From positions 310,001 to 374,000 of the forward strand of contig NZ_JNYD01000006.1 in assembly GCF_000717175.1 (NCBI RefSeq): 64,000 bases of DNA. Direction: 5' to 3'. Of the stretch, positions 1 through 7,580 are shown one piece after another. The translations under genes and the position numbers were made by a program. The stretch is from Pseudonocardia autotrophica (lineage in GTDB: Bacteria; Actinomycetota; Actinomycetes; Mycobacteriales; Pseudonocardiaceae). Numbering within the stretch: position 1 is the stretch's first letter; every line of letters starts with the position of its first letter. The notes beneath the pieces were generated by a model. It was not told the DNA's origin. It made no database searches and worked only from the letters and a program-made list of their open reading frames with translations.

Positions 1-28
1 TGGACTCGACGGCCTGCTCCGTGGTCAC
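1..28 (-). CDS. 5' tip of a gene running off the left edge
   Basis: A GTG at 28 on the minus strand opens a frame of nine residues (starting MTTEQAVES) that leaves the window at position 1. It lies 10 bp downstream of the acyl-CoA dehydrogenase stop, which fits the next gene of the same minus-strand operon. The ribosome binding site is weak and the product cannot be identified from so little sequence. Confidence 0.25.
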
Positions 29-38
29 GCTCGCCCGA

Positions 39-1205
39 TCAGTACGACGCGGGCAGCCCGAGGCTGCGCTGCGCGACGAAGTTGAGCACCATCTCGCGGC
101 TGACCGGTGCAGTCTTGAGCATCCGGGCGACGAACCACAGGTCTGCGAGGCCGTACTCGAGCGCCATCCCGTTCCCGCCGTGGGTCTGCATCGCCTGGTC
201 CAGCGTGCGCAGCGACGAGTCCGCAGCCGCGAACTTGGCGATGTTGGACGCCTCGGCGGCGTCGGCGCCGGCGTCGAACAGCTCGGCGGCCCGGTAGGCC
301 ATGAGCCGGGAGAGCTGCGTCCCGATGTAGGACTCGGCCAGCGGGTGGGCCACACCCTGGTGGCTGCCGATGGGCACGCGCCACACCTGACGGTCCTTGG
401 CGTACTGCGCGGCCTTGCCGAGCGCGTAGCGGGCGATGCCGTTGCTGATGCACGCGGCCGTGATCCGCTCCGGATTGAGCCCGGCGAACACCTGCCGGAG
501 CCCGTTGCCCTCGTCGCCGATCAACGCGTCGCGGCCGACGCGGACGTCGTCGAAGTACACCGTGAACTGATGCTCCGGCTGCTGCAGCGCGGCCGGGATG
601 TGCTGCCAGCTCACGCCCTCGGCGTCCGTCGGCACCACGAAGAGCGACAGCGGGTGGCGACCCTTCGGCCCGGCTTGCGGGGTACGGGTCACGACGAGCA
701 CCGCGTCGGCCTCGTCGATGCCCGAGGTCCAGTACTTCGTGCCGCTGATCCGCCAGCCGTCGCCGTCCGGGTGGGCGGTCGTGGTGATCTCGTGGCTGTT
801 GGAACCGGCGTCCGGTTCGGTGATGGCGAACGCCATCTTCAGCGTGCCGTTCGCGATGCCGGGCAGCCAACGCTGCTTGAGCTCGTGGCTGCCGTGCGCA
901 TCGATGATCGACCCGCAGATCGCGGGGGAGATGACCATCATCAGCAGTGGGCAGCCCTGGCTGGAGGCCTCCTCGACGACGACGGCGAGATCGGACATGG
1001 TGCCGCCGCCACCGCCGTACTCCTCGGACAGGTGCACCCCGAGGAAGCCCGCCGCGCCGAGGTCCTGCCAGAGCTCGGTCGGCTCCTCGTGGGCGGCCGA
1101 CTTGGCCATGAAGTAGTCGTGGCCGTACTTGCCGACGAGCTTGCCGACGGCCTCGCGGAGGGCGGCGCGTTCCTCGGTGTCCGCGACGATGGACGAGGGG
1201 TTCAT
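39..1205 (-). CDS. acyl-CoA dehydrogenase family protein (388 aa)
   Basis: Flavoprotein of the FadE type that would introduce an alpha,beta double bond into an acyl-CoA, passing electrons to ETF. The protein has the usual three-domain layout and near-usual length. Visible family features are the mid-domain AITEPDAGSN flavin/substrate motif and the C-terminal QTHGGNGMALEYG segment, which contains a glutamate where the family often has Tyr-Glu-Gly. I chose ATG 1205 because AGGAG (1211-1215) is 5 nt upstream; a GTG at 1211 would overlap that site. It sits 19 bp behind the crotonase fusion gene in a minus-strand operon. The substrate is not readable from sequence. Confidence 0.9.
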   Translation of the reverse strand: MNPSSIVADTEERAALREAVGKLVGKYGHDYFMAKSAAHEEPTELWQDLGAAGFLGVHLSEEYGGGGGTMSDLAVVVEEASSQGCPLLMMVISPAICGSIIDAHGSHELKQRWLPGIANGTLKMAFAITEPDAGSNSHEITTTAHPDGDGWRISGTKYWTSGIDEADAVLVVTRTPQAGPKGRHPLSLFVVPTDAEGVSWQHIPAALQQPEHQFTVYFDDVRVGRDALIGDEGNGLRQVFAGLNPERITAACISNGIARYALGKAAQYAKDRQVWRVPIGSHQGVAHPLAESYIGTQLSRLMAYRAAELFDAGADAAEASNIAKFAAADSSLRTLDQAMQTHGGNGMALEYGLADLWFVARMLKTAPVSREMVLNFVAQRSLGLPASY

Positions 1206-1224
1206 GATCACTCCTGCCGGTCGG

Positions 1225-2436
1225 TCAGGTGCCGGTGTAGGTGGGGCGGCGGCGTTCCGCGAATGCGGTCACGCCTTCCAGCGTGTCCGCGGTGCCGCAG
1301 GCGTCGACGATGGTCTGCTCCTCGTCGGCGAGCTGGTCGCGTAGGCCGGTGTCGAAGCTCTGCCGCAGAAGCCGTCGGATGGCGCCGAACGATCGTGTCG
1401 GCCCCTGGGCGATCCCGGCGGCAATGCGCTCGCCCTCGGCGTCGACCTCGTCCGCGGGGACGACCGAGGTGACCAGGCCCCAATCCAGCGCCTCGGCGGC
1501 GGTGAGTCTGCGGTTGGTGTAATACAGCTCCTGGGTGCGGCGCATCCCGATCAGCCGGGGGAGGAACCAGGAGTTGCCGCCGTCGGAGGTCATGCCGATC
1601 GCGCCGTAGCCCGTTGTGAAGACGGCGTCCTCCGCCGCAACGACGATGTCCGCCATGCCGACCAGGCCTAGGCCACCGCCCGCGGCGGCACCCTTGACTG
1701 CGGCGACCAACGGCGCATCGAGTGCGGTCAGCCGTTCGATGGCGAAGTGGTAGGGGTCGATCATCAACCGCAGCTGGGCGGGCAGCCGCTCGGGCGGGGT
1801 GGCCGTGAAGACCCGGATGTCACCGCCCGCGGTGAACATCGGCCCGTTCGCCTTGAGCAGCACCGCGCGGACGCCCGGGTCCTCGGCGAGCCGCGTCGCC
1901 GCGCGCGCCAGGTCCTCGCAGATGACCTGGTCGATCGCGTTGCCCTCCTTCGGGCGGTTCAGCGTGATCGTGGCCAGGCCGCCCGCCACCTCGAACTCGA
2001 TCGCGCTGTAGGGCGGTGCGCCCCGCGCCCAGCGAGCCGTGTCCGTGTACTGGTCAAGCGCCGTGATCCGTCCGTCCTGCACGGTGACGACGTGCGCGAA
2101 CGTGGCGTCGACCGCGCCGCCACCGCGGCGGCCGTGACCTCGGTAGCGGCCGGTGACGAGCAGCCTGCCGTCCTCCAGAAGGGCGAACTGCTCGGCCTCG
2201 GCGCTCGCGGCGAAGTGCTTGGCGATGCCACCCCAGCCGGACCGGCGCATGGCCTCGGCCCCGCGGTGCTCGCCGCCGATGCCGAACGGCATGCCGTCGG
2301 CGAGGTGGCCGACGAAGTCCGGATGGAGGATCTCGTCCAGGGTGTCCCGGTCGCCGCCGGCCAGCGCTGAGTAGAGGCGGCGAGCGACCTCCGCCGGGCC
2401 CGCCGTCGTAGTCACACCGTTGTCCACAGCTCGCAC
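1225..2436 (-). CDS. NTF2/SnoaL-like domain fused to enoyl-CoA hydratase/isomerase (403 aa)
   Basis: Residues about 12-125 read as a SnoaL/NTF2-like barrel (for example GDRDTLDEILHPDFVGHLAD), and residues about 148-403 are a complete crotonase. The oxyanion-hole segment FTAGGDIRVF is present. Of the two glutamates of classical enoyl-CoA hydratase, the first (GGGxEL) is Gly (GGGLGL) and the second (PEI) is replaced in TTGYGAIG. An Asp occurs in TSDGGNS, as in PaaG-type isomerases, so isomerisation is at least as likely as hydration. The fusion is unusual, since SnoaL proteins are normally separate (compare 37757-38140). GTG 2436 follows AGAGGG. It is the first gene of the minus operon leading to the dehydrogenase. 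Confidence 0.88.
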   Translation of the reverse strand: MRAVDNGVTTTAGPAEVARRLYSALAGGDRDTLDEILHPDFVGHLADGMPFGIGGEHRGAEAMRRSGWGGIAKHFAASAEAEQFALLEDGRLLVTGRYRGHGRRGGGAVDATFAHVVTVQDGRITALDQYTDTARWARGAPPYSAIEFEVAGGLATITLNRPKEGNAIDQVICEDLARAATRLAEDPGVRAVLLKANGPMFTAGGDIRVFTATPPERLPAQLRLMIDPYHFAIERLTALDAPLVAAVKGAAAGGGLGLVGMADIVVAAEDAVFTTGYGAIGMTSDGGNSWFLPRLIGMRRTQELYYTNRRLTAAEALDWGLVTSVVPADEVDAEGERIAAGIAQGPTRSFGAIRRLLRQSFDTGLRDQLADEEQTIVDACGTADTLEGVTAFAERRRPTYTGT

Positions 2437-2449
2437 CGCCCTCTCTTTT

Positions 2450-2485
2450 CTAATCGAGAATAGGATCAGTGTGCCGGGGAGTCAA
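2450..2485 (-). promoter_or_regulatory. promoter with degenerate TTAAT-type palindrome for the crotonase fusion operon
   Basis: On the minus strand TTGACT (2480-2485), a 17-nt spacer and TATTCT (2457-2462) form a good sigma70-like promoter. The -10 lies inside the imperfect palindrome CTAATCGAGAATAG (2450-2463), which matches the perfect palindrome at 10144-10157 in 10 of 14 positions. A repressor bound there would block the -10. Confidence 0.55.
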
Positions 2486-2511
2486 TCTGCCGCCCGCCGG
2501 GTCAGGGAACG

Positions 2512-3309
2512 TCACGGCATCGAGGAGCCCCCGCCGACCGCGACCACCTGGCCGGTGACCTGGCGGGCCACGGTCTCCGATGCGAGCCACGCGACGGCAT
2601 TGCCGACGTCCTTGGGGGTGGTGAGCCTGCGGAGGGCCTGAGTCTTCAGGATCGACTGCACCTGTTCGGGGGAGAACAGGTTGTCCCGGCCCACGGCCCA
2701 CACGCTGTGCGCGCCGACCTCGGCGTCCTCCGGCGGCAGCACGATCCCCGGCGCGACAACGTTCGCGCGGATGCCATAGCGCCCGTTCTCGCGGGCGATC
2801 GTGCGTGCGAGCGAGATCAGGGCGGCTTTGGTGCTGCCGTAGATGCCCTGTCGCACCGCGCCGAAAGCCGCATCGCTGGAGAGGAACACGATCGCGCCGC
2901 GCCCGGCCTCCTGCATGGTCACGAGGGCGGCCTGGCTGCAGTCGACGGCTGCGAGCAGGTTGAGATCGACCGTGCGGTGCCACAGCTCGCGGTCGGTCTG
3001 CTCGGTGAACCAGCCTGGGCTGCTCCAACCCGCGTTATTGACCAGCACGTCGATGCCGCCCCACAGCTCTACGCAGCGCGCAACGACCTGCCCGCCCGCG
3101 CCGTCGGACGTCAGGTCGATCGGCAGGGCTGCCGCATCCTTCGCGCCGAGCGCTGTCGCCTCTCGGGCTACCTGTTCAGCCTGCTCGCGATCGACGTCCA
3201 CGACGAGCACACGGGCACCCTCGCGGGCAAAGACGTGGGCGATGCCGCGACCGATGTTGGCACCCGCTCCGGTGACGACGACGCGCGCGTCCGTGTGTCC
3301 CAGGTCCAT
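2512..3309 (-). CDS. short-chain dehydrogenase/reductase (265 aa)
   Basis: NAD(P)-dependent SDR, probably oxidising a hydroxyacyl-CoA or cyclic alcohol intermediate. It has the N-terminal dinucleotide motif TGAGANIGRG, the NNAG motif, a catalytic Ser in VFLSSDAAFG and the active-site YGSTK (Tyr-x-x-x-Lys). The length is typical for a classical SDR. ATG 3309 is preferred because GGGAG lies 5 nt upstream; the ATG at 3324 overlaps that site. It is divergent from the P450 gene, with about 146 bp between them, and lies upstream of the crotonase fusion on the same strand. Confidence 0.9.
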   Translation of the reverse strand: MDLGHTDARVVVTGAGANIGRGIAHVFAREGARVLVVDVDREQAEQVAREATALGAKDAAALPIDLTSDGAGGQVVARCVELWGGIDVLVNNAGWSSPGWFTEQTDRELWHRTVDLNLLAAVDCSQAALVTMQEAGRGAIVFLSSDAAFGAVRQGIYGSTKAALISLARTIARENGRYGIRANVVAPGIVLPPEDAEVGAHSVWAVGRDNLFSPEQVQSILKTQALRRLTTPKDVGNAVAWLASETVARQVTGQVVAVGGGSSMP

Positions 3310-3372
3310 CGTGCTCCCTCGCATGCGATCATCGACTCGGTTTCGACGCCAGATTAAGCCAGCCTGCCCGCC

Positions 3373-3414
3373 TTGACAGTAGCGGGCGGGCGTGGTGTTC
3401 TGCGGTTAACGCAG
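3373..3414 (+). promoter_or_regulatory. putative promoter and inverted repeat for the P450 operon
   Basis: TTGACA (3373-3378), a 17-nt spacer and TGTTCT (3396-3401) form a candidate promoter; the -10 is weak. It is followed by CTGCG-GTTAA-CGCAG, a perfect 5-bp-arm inverted repeat at 3400-3414. The repeat lies about 42 bp upstream of the P450 start and could be an operator. Confidence 0.45.
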
Positions 3415-3455
3415 GTTAAAAACGTTGGTCCCGAACGACCCGCCAGGGAGTGGCA

Positions 3456-4709
3456 ATGGTGCAGACTCGCCCCGCATACGACACTGTGTCCGTCGGTTCG
3501 CTCGAGTTCTGGGCGAAGACTCCCGAGGAGCGGGAGGAGCGCTTCCGGATCCTGCGTGACGAGCGGCCGGTCAGCTGGCAGCGCCCCGCCGAGGGCTCCA
3601 TGCTGCCGCAGGAGGACGGCGCGGGGTTCTGGGCGGTGACCCGACATGCCGACATCCAGACGGTCAGCAAGAACCCCAAGGACTTCTGTTCCGGCCAGGG
3701 CGTCATGATCGAGGACGTCCCGCCGGACATCCTGGAGGCGGCGTCGTCGTTCCTCGCGATGGACGCCCCACGGCACACCCAGTTGCGCAAGCTGGTCAGC
3801 GCGGCGTTCACGCCGAAGCAGGTCAAGAGGATCGACGAGCAGATCAAGGACCAGGCTCGCCGCATCACCGACGAGCTCATCGAGGTCGGGGACTGCGACT
3901 TCGTCGACCAGGTCGCCCGCAAGCTCCCGATGTGGACCATCTACGAGATGTGCGGGCTCCCGGCCGAGCGCCGCTCCGACGCCGCGCACGCCGCTGACGG
4001 AATGGTCTCCTGGTCCGACGAGGACGTCCGGCAGGGCAAGGAGCCGGCCGAGCTGCTCAACGACTCGCTCATCACGTTGATCAACATCGGCATCGACCTG
4101 GCGGAGGACCGTCGGGCCCACCCGCGCGACGACCTGATGACGAACCTCGTCCAGGCTGAGGTGGACGGCGTCAAGCTCACGGACGAGGACATCGCCGCGT
4201 TCTTCGTGTTGCTGTCCGTGGCGGGCAACGACACGACGCGCAACACCATCACCCGCACCCTGGAGGCGCTGACCCGGTTCCCGGACCAGCGCAAGATCCT
4301 GCAGGCGGACTACGAGGGCACGATCGGTGTCGCGATCGAGGAGTTCGTCCGCTGGGCCAGTCCGGTGATGACGTTCAAGCGCGTCGCAACGCGGGACGTC
4401 GAGCTGCAGGGGCAGCAGATCCGCGAGGGCGACTGGGTCGTCATGTACTACGCCTCCGGGAACCGGGACGAGCGCGCCTTCGCAGACCCGTACACGTTCG
4501 ACGTGCGCCGCACGCCGAACCAGCACGTCGGCTTCGGCGGCGGGGGGCCGCACTTCTGCATGGGCAACGTCCTCGCCAAGACGCAGCTGCGGGCCCTCTT
4601 CGACCAGCTCCTGCACCGGGTGCCGGACCTCCAGGGGGGCGAGCCGGTGCAGGTCGTCGGCAATTTCGTGGACGGCGTCAAGTCGATGCCCTGCACGCTC
4701 AATCTCTGA
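3456..4709 (+). CDS. cytochrome P450 (417 aa)
   Basis: Soluble bacterial P450 monooxygenase. The heme-binding loop FGGGGPHFCMGN places the ligand at Cys368. The I-helix oxygen-activation motif is AGNDTTRN (about 256-263), and an ExxR pair occurs in EEFVRW. Sequence feel is closest to the actinobacterial steroid/terpene hydroxylases of the CYP125/124/142 neighbourhood, which is inference only. ATG 3456 is chosen over GTG 3450 because AGGGAG (3444-3449) is 6 nt from the ATG and abuts the GTG. The next gene, 26 bp on, is its probable ferredoxin; no ferredoxin reductase is encoded nearby. Confidence 0.95.
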   Translation: MVQTRPAYDTVSVGSLEFWAKTPEEREERFRILRDERPVSWQRPAEGSMLPQEDGAGFWAVTRHADIQTVSKNPKDFCSGQGVMIEDVPPDILEAASSFLAMDAPRHTQLRKLVSAAFTPKQVKRIDEQIKDQARRITDELIEVGDCDFVDQVARKLPMWTIYEMCGLPAERRSDAAHAADGMVSWSDEDVRQGKEPAELLNDSLITLINIGIDLAEDRRAHPRDDLMTNLVQAEVDGVKLTDEDIAAFFVLLSVAGNDTTRNTITRTLEALTRFPDQRKILQADYEGTIGVAIEEFVRWASPVMTFKRVATRDVELQGQQIREGDWVVMYYASGNRDERAFADPYTFDVRRTPNQHVGFGGGGPHFCMGNVLAKTQLRALFDQLLHRVPDLQGGEPVQVVGNFVDGVKSMPCTLNL

Positions 4710-4735
4710 CCATTCGACAGACGAAGGAGGACCAT

Positions 4736-4927
4736 ATGAAGGTCTGCGTCGACTATGACAAGTGCACCGGGCTGGGACTCTGTGAGTCGCTGGCCCCGGA
4801 GTTCTTCGAGGTCCAGGACGACGGCTCGCTCGAGCTGCTGCAGACCGAGGGCGCGGAGAGCCAGCGTGCCGAGCTCGAGGAGGCCGTGCGCGCCTGCCCC
4901 ACCGAGGCGCTGAGCCTCGAGGGCTGA
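4736..4927 (+). CDS. P450-associated [3Fe-4S]-type ferredoxin (63 aa)
   Basis: Small acidic ferredoxin, presumed electron donor to the P450 just upstream. Cluster cysteines are Cys10 and Cys16 in KCTGLGLC and Cys54 in RACPTEAL, the CXX?XXC(X)nCP pattern of actinobacterial P450 ferredoxins. The variable position holds Leu, and Cys4 is an extra cysteine. A 26-bp gap separates it from the P450, with AAGGAGG as a strong ribosome site. Family knowledge suggests a single 3Fe-4S or, less often, 4Fe-4S cluster; the type cannot be settled from sequence. Confidence 0.92.
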   Translation: MKVCVDYDKCTGLGLCESLAPEFFEVQDDGSLELLQTEGAESQRAELEEAVRACPTEALSLEG

Positions 4928-4950
4928 CCGGACGACAGGGAGGAAGTCGA

Positions 4951-5403
4951 ATGAGGACCTTCGCCGACCCGAACGAGTTCGCCGCCGCCAAGGGGGAGAC
5001 ACTCGGCCCCACCGACTGGGTGGAGATCGACCAGGTGCGAGTCGACACGTTCGCCGAGGCGACCGGGGACCACCAGTGGATCCACGTCGACCCGGAGCGG
5101 GCGAAGTCGGGGCCGTTCGGCGGCACGATCGCCCATGGGTTTCTGACGCTGTCGCTGCTGCCCGAGCTGCTCGGGCGGCTCTACACCGTGGAGAACGTGG
5201 CGATGGGGATCAACTACGGGCTGAACAAGGTCCGGTTCCCCTCGCCCGTCCCCGTGGGTGCGCGGGTGCGCCTGACCACCACGATCGCCGACTCGGTGCC
5301 GGGGGAGAGGTTCGTGGACATCACCCTGAGCTCGGCGATCGAGGTGGAGGGCGGCGGCAAGCCCGCCTGCGTGATCGAGAGCATCGCCCGCCTCTACGGC
5401 TGA
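4951..5403 (+). CDS. MaoC family hotdog dehydratase (150 aa)
   Basis: Single-hotdog MaoC/NodN-type protein, probably an enoyl-CoA hydratase. The hydratase-2-like catalytic stretch is visible as FAEATGDHQWIHVDPERA (Asp and His) followed by GGTIAHGFLTLSLLP. The length is normal for a homodimeric MaoC. It follows the ferredoxin by 23 bp with GGGAGG as ribosome site. It is a clear paralogue of the protein at 34884-35363, which shares DHQWIHVDPERA, so two hydratases of one subfamily serve different modules in this window. Confidence 0.9.
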   Translation: MRTFADPNEFAAAKGETLGPTDWVEIDQVRVDTFAEATGDHQWIHVDPERAKSGPFGGTIAHGFLTLSLLPELLGRLYTVENVAMGINYGLNKVRFPSPVPVGARVRLTTTIADSVPGERFVDITLSSAIEVEGGGKPACVIESIARLYG

Positions 5404-5420
5404 ACCACAGACCGCCCGGA

Positions 5421-5463
5421 TTGCAGGGGCGGTGTCGTGGGCGTACTATTTAATCGGCATTAA
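5421..5463 (+). promoter_or_regulatory. promoter and TTAAT palindrome upstream of the Rieske dioxygenase genes
   Basis: TTGCAG (5421-5426), a 17-nt spacer and TACTAT (5444-5449) form a promoter. It is followed at once by TTAAT-CGGC-ATTAA (5450-5463), a perfect 5-bp-arm palindrome sharing its arms with 10144-10157. The position over the start point suits repression. The gene starts at 5514. Confidence 0.55.
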
Positions 5464-5513
5464 GCAAGTGGCCGGCGTCGGCGCTGGTCACCGGTCAACG
5501 AGAGGAGCCGACC

Positions 5514-6809
5514 GTGACGCTGACGGACATCCCCACCTCCTCGTCCGGCGCGCGGGGGCCCGCGGCGCCGTACGACGAGCTGATCGAGGCACAGCGTGTG
5601 CACGGGTCGCTATATACGTCGCCCGCGATCTTTGCCGACGAGCTCGAGCAGATCTGGTACCGCACGTGGGTCTACGTCGGCCACGTGAGCGAGATCGCAG
5701 AGCCGAACGATTACGTGCGCAAGAACATCGGCCCGCAGGACGTGATCATGACGCGCAGCGCGGACGGCGAGGTGCACCTGCTCCTCAACCGCTGCGCGCA
5801 CCGCGGCAACCTGGTCTGTGAGGCGGACGCGGGCAATTCGAGCTCGTTCCGTTGCCCCTACCACGGCTGGACCTACCGCAACACCGGCGACATGCTCGGC
5901 TACCCGTTCCACGGGGGCTACGGCGGCCGCGGCAAGCTCGACCTCGGGCTCGGCCGGGTGCCGCGCGTCGGGATCTACCAGGGCTTCGTTTTCGGCAGCT
6001 TCGCGCCCGACGGGCCTACGCTCGAGGAGCACCTTGGTGAGGCGAAGGGGGAGATCGACCGACTGGTGCGGCTGTCGCCGGAGGGCGAGGTCGAGATCAC
6101 CGCGGGCTTCCTCAAGCACAAGGCGCGCGCGAACTGGAAGTTGCTCGCGGAGAACGAGACGGACGGTTACCACCCGCAATTCGTGCACGCATCGATCTTC
6201 AGCGTGGCGCAGAGCGGCATCGGTGCGCTCTACGGCGAGAAGTCCACGGCGGTCACCCGTGCGCTGGGCAACGGGCACAGCGAGAACGACCTGCGGCCCG
6301 AGTTCCGCCGGATCGGCGCCCCGCTCGGCTGGTTCGGCACGACCGAGGAGAAGGTCCCGGAGTACTCCGCCGCGATGCGCGCCCGATACGGCGACGCCGC
6401 GGAGGAGATCCTCATCGAGGGCGCTCCGCACGTGATGATCTTCCCGAACCTGTTCATCGCCGAGATCCAGATGTTCACCATCCAGCCGTTGGCGGCGAAC
6501 CTGACCGTGCAGCACGTCACGGCGGTGCAGTTCAAGGGTGCTCCCGAGATGAACAAGCGGATGTTGCAGCAGTGCATCGGCTCCGTCGGGCCCGCGGGCA
6601 TGCTGCTCGCGGACGACACCGAGATGTACGAGCGCAACCAGGCCGGTGTCGCCGAGTTGCGCCCCGAGTGGCTGGACGTGCGGCGCGGCGTGCACCGCGA
6701 GGAGATCGACGAGCGTGGGCTGACCGTCGGCGGCGCCACGGACGAGACCGGCATGCGTGGGTTCTGGAAGCACTACAAGCACCTGATGACCGAAGGACGG
6801 GCCCAGTGA
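5514..6809 (+). CDS. aromatic-ring-hydroxylating dioxygenase, alpha subunit (431 aa)
   Basis: Catalytic subunit of a Rieske non-heme iron oxygenase that would cis-dihydroxylate an aromatic or conjugated ring. Rieske ligands are Cys94/His96 (CAH) and Cys114/His117 (CPYH). The mononuclear iron site is readable as ENETDGYHPQFVH, with bridging Asp217, His220 and His225. GTG 5514 has AGAGGAG 6 nt upstream. The beta subunit overlaps its stop by 4 bp. No dedicated Rieske ferredoxin or flavoprotein reductase lies next to it, so electrons must come from the P450-type ferredoxin or from elsewhere. The substrate is unknown. Confidence 0.95.
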   Translation: MTLTDIPTSSSGARGPAAPYDELIEAQRVHGSLYTSPAIFADELEQIWYRTWVYVGHVSEIAEPNDYVRKNIGPQDVIMTRSADGEVHLLLNRCAHRGNLVCEADAGNSSSFRCPYHGWTYRNTGDMLGYPFHGGYGGRGKLDLGLGRVPRVGIYQGFVFGSFAPDGPTLEEHLGEAKGEIDRLVRLSPEGEVEITAGFLKHKARANWKLLAENETDGYHPQFVHASIFSVAQSGIGALYGEKSTAVTRALGNGHSENDLRPEFRRIGAPLGWFGTTEEKVPEYSAAMRARYGDAAEEILIEGAPHVMIFPNLFIAEIQMFTIQPLAANLTVQHVTAVQFKGAPEMNKRMLQQCIGSVGPAGMLLADDTEMYERNQAGVAELRPEWLDVRRGVHREEIDERGLTVGGATDETGMRGFWKHYKHLMTEGRAQ

Positions 6810-7324
6810 CCGCCGCAGCCACGGCGATCCCGACCGACGCCGAGCCCACCCAGCTCGACGTCCGGGACGTCGAGCAGTTCCTCTACCGCGAGGCCCGGTT
6901 CGCCGACGAGCACCGCTACGACGACTGGGAGGCGCTCTGGACCCAGGACGGTCTGTACTGGGTTCCCGCCAACGACGACGACGCCGACCGCATGGCGAAG
7001 ATGTCGATCATCCACGACAACCGCAGTCGGATCGCCACCCGGATTCGGCAGTTCCAGACCGGACGTAGGCACTCACAGGTGCCGCACTCGCGGCTGCGAC
7101 GCGTCGTGTCCAACGTGGAGATCCTCGGCAACGCCGAGAACGGGGACCTGGAGGTCGGGGCGAACTTCGTCCTGGTCGAGTCCCGGGAGCGGAGCAACGA
7201 GCTGTGGGCGGGCCGCTACACCTACCGCCTTCGCGTGGTCGACGGGGCGATCGCCATGTCTTACAAGAAGGTCGCCCTCGTCGACAACGCACGGGCGATC
7301 GCCACGCTGTCGTTCCTGATCTGA
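6806..7324 (+). CDS. aromatic-ring-hydroxylating dioxygenase, beta subunit (172 aa)
   Basis: SnoaL/NTF2-like beta subunit that builds the alpha3-beta3 oxygenase. Typical features are FLYREARFADEHRYDDWEAL near the N terminus and RWYTYR-like strands near the C terminus (GRYTYRLRVVDG). The frame is open much further upstream, but GTG 6806 overlaps the alpha stop by 4 bp, with GAAGGACGG as ribosome site, and gives the normal family length. It has no catalytic residues of its own and is structural and substrate-shaping by family knowledge. Confidence 0.93.
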   Translation: MTAAATAIPTDAEPTQLDVRDVEQFLYREARFADEHRYDDWEALWTQDGLYWVPANDDDADRMAKMSIIHDNRSRIATRIRQFQTGRRHSQVPHSRLRRVVSNVEILGNAENGDLEVGANFVLVESRERSNELWAGRYTYRLRVVDGAIAMSYKKVALVDNARAIATLSFLI

Positions 7325-7358
7325 CCTGCCCACCCGATCCGACGAGGTTCCCGAGCTG

Positions 7359-7580
7359 ATGTACATCCGACCCGACATCGTCGGCAACGAGTTCGCCGAG
7401 GTCTCGTTGACCATCGACGAGGAGGCCAACAGTCGCAGGCTGCGGCTGGAGGACTTGAAGACCGGCAAGGTCCGGTACCTCGATGCGCTGGAGCTGGAGA
7501 CGCTGGTCTGGCTGCCCGAGGGCAACCTCGCCAAGCTGTTGGACCCCTCCGCGGACCGCTGGCGCGAGGAGGACGCGTGA
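7359..7580 (+). CDS. 73-aa protein of unknown function in the dioxygenase operon
   Basis: Starts at ATG 7359, 34 bp after the beta subunit, and its stop overlaps the next gene by 4 bp, so it is translated as part of the operon. The sequence is acidic and beta-rich (EFAEVSLTIDEEANSRRLRL, then YLDALELETLVWLP). There are no cysteines, no signal peptide and no membrane segment. It is too large and too well coupled to be noise. It could be a small assembly or accessory factor for the oxygenase, but I recognise no family. Confidence 0.72.
   Translation: MYIRPDIVGNEFAEVSLTIDEEANSRRLRLEDLKTGKVRYLDALELETLVWLPEGNLAKLLDPSADRWREEDA

Noticed and set aside
21..1472. Long plus-strand open frame opposite the acyl-CoA dehydrogenase
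   Set aside because: An antisense shadow produced by high third-position GC; the minus strand carries a full conserved protein.
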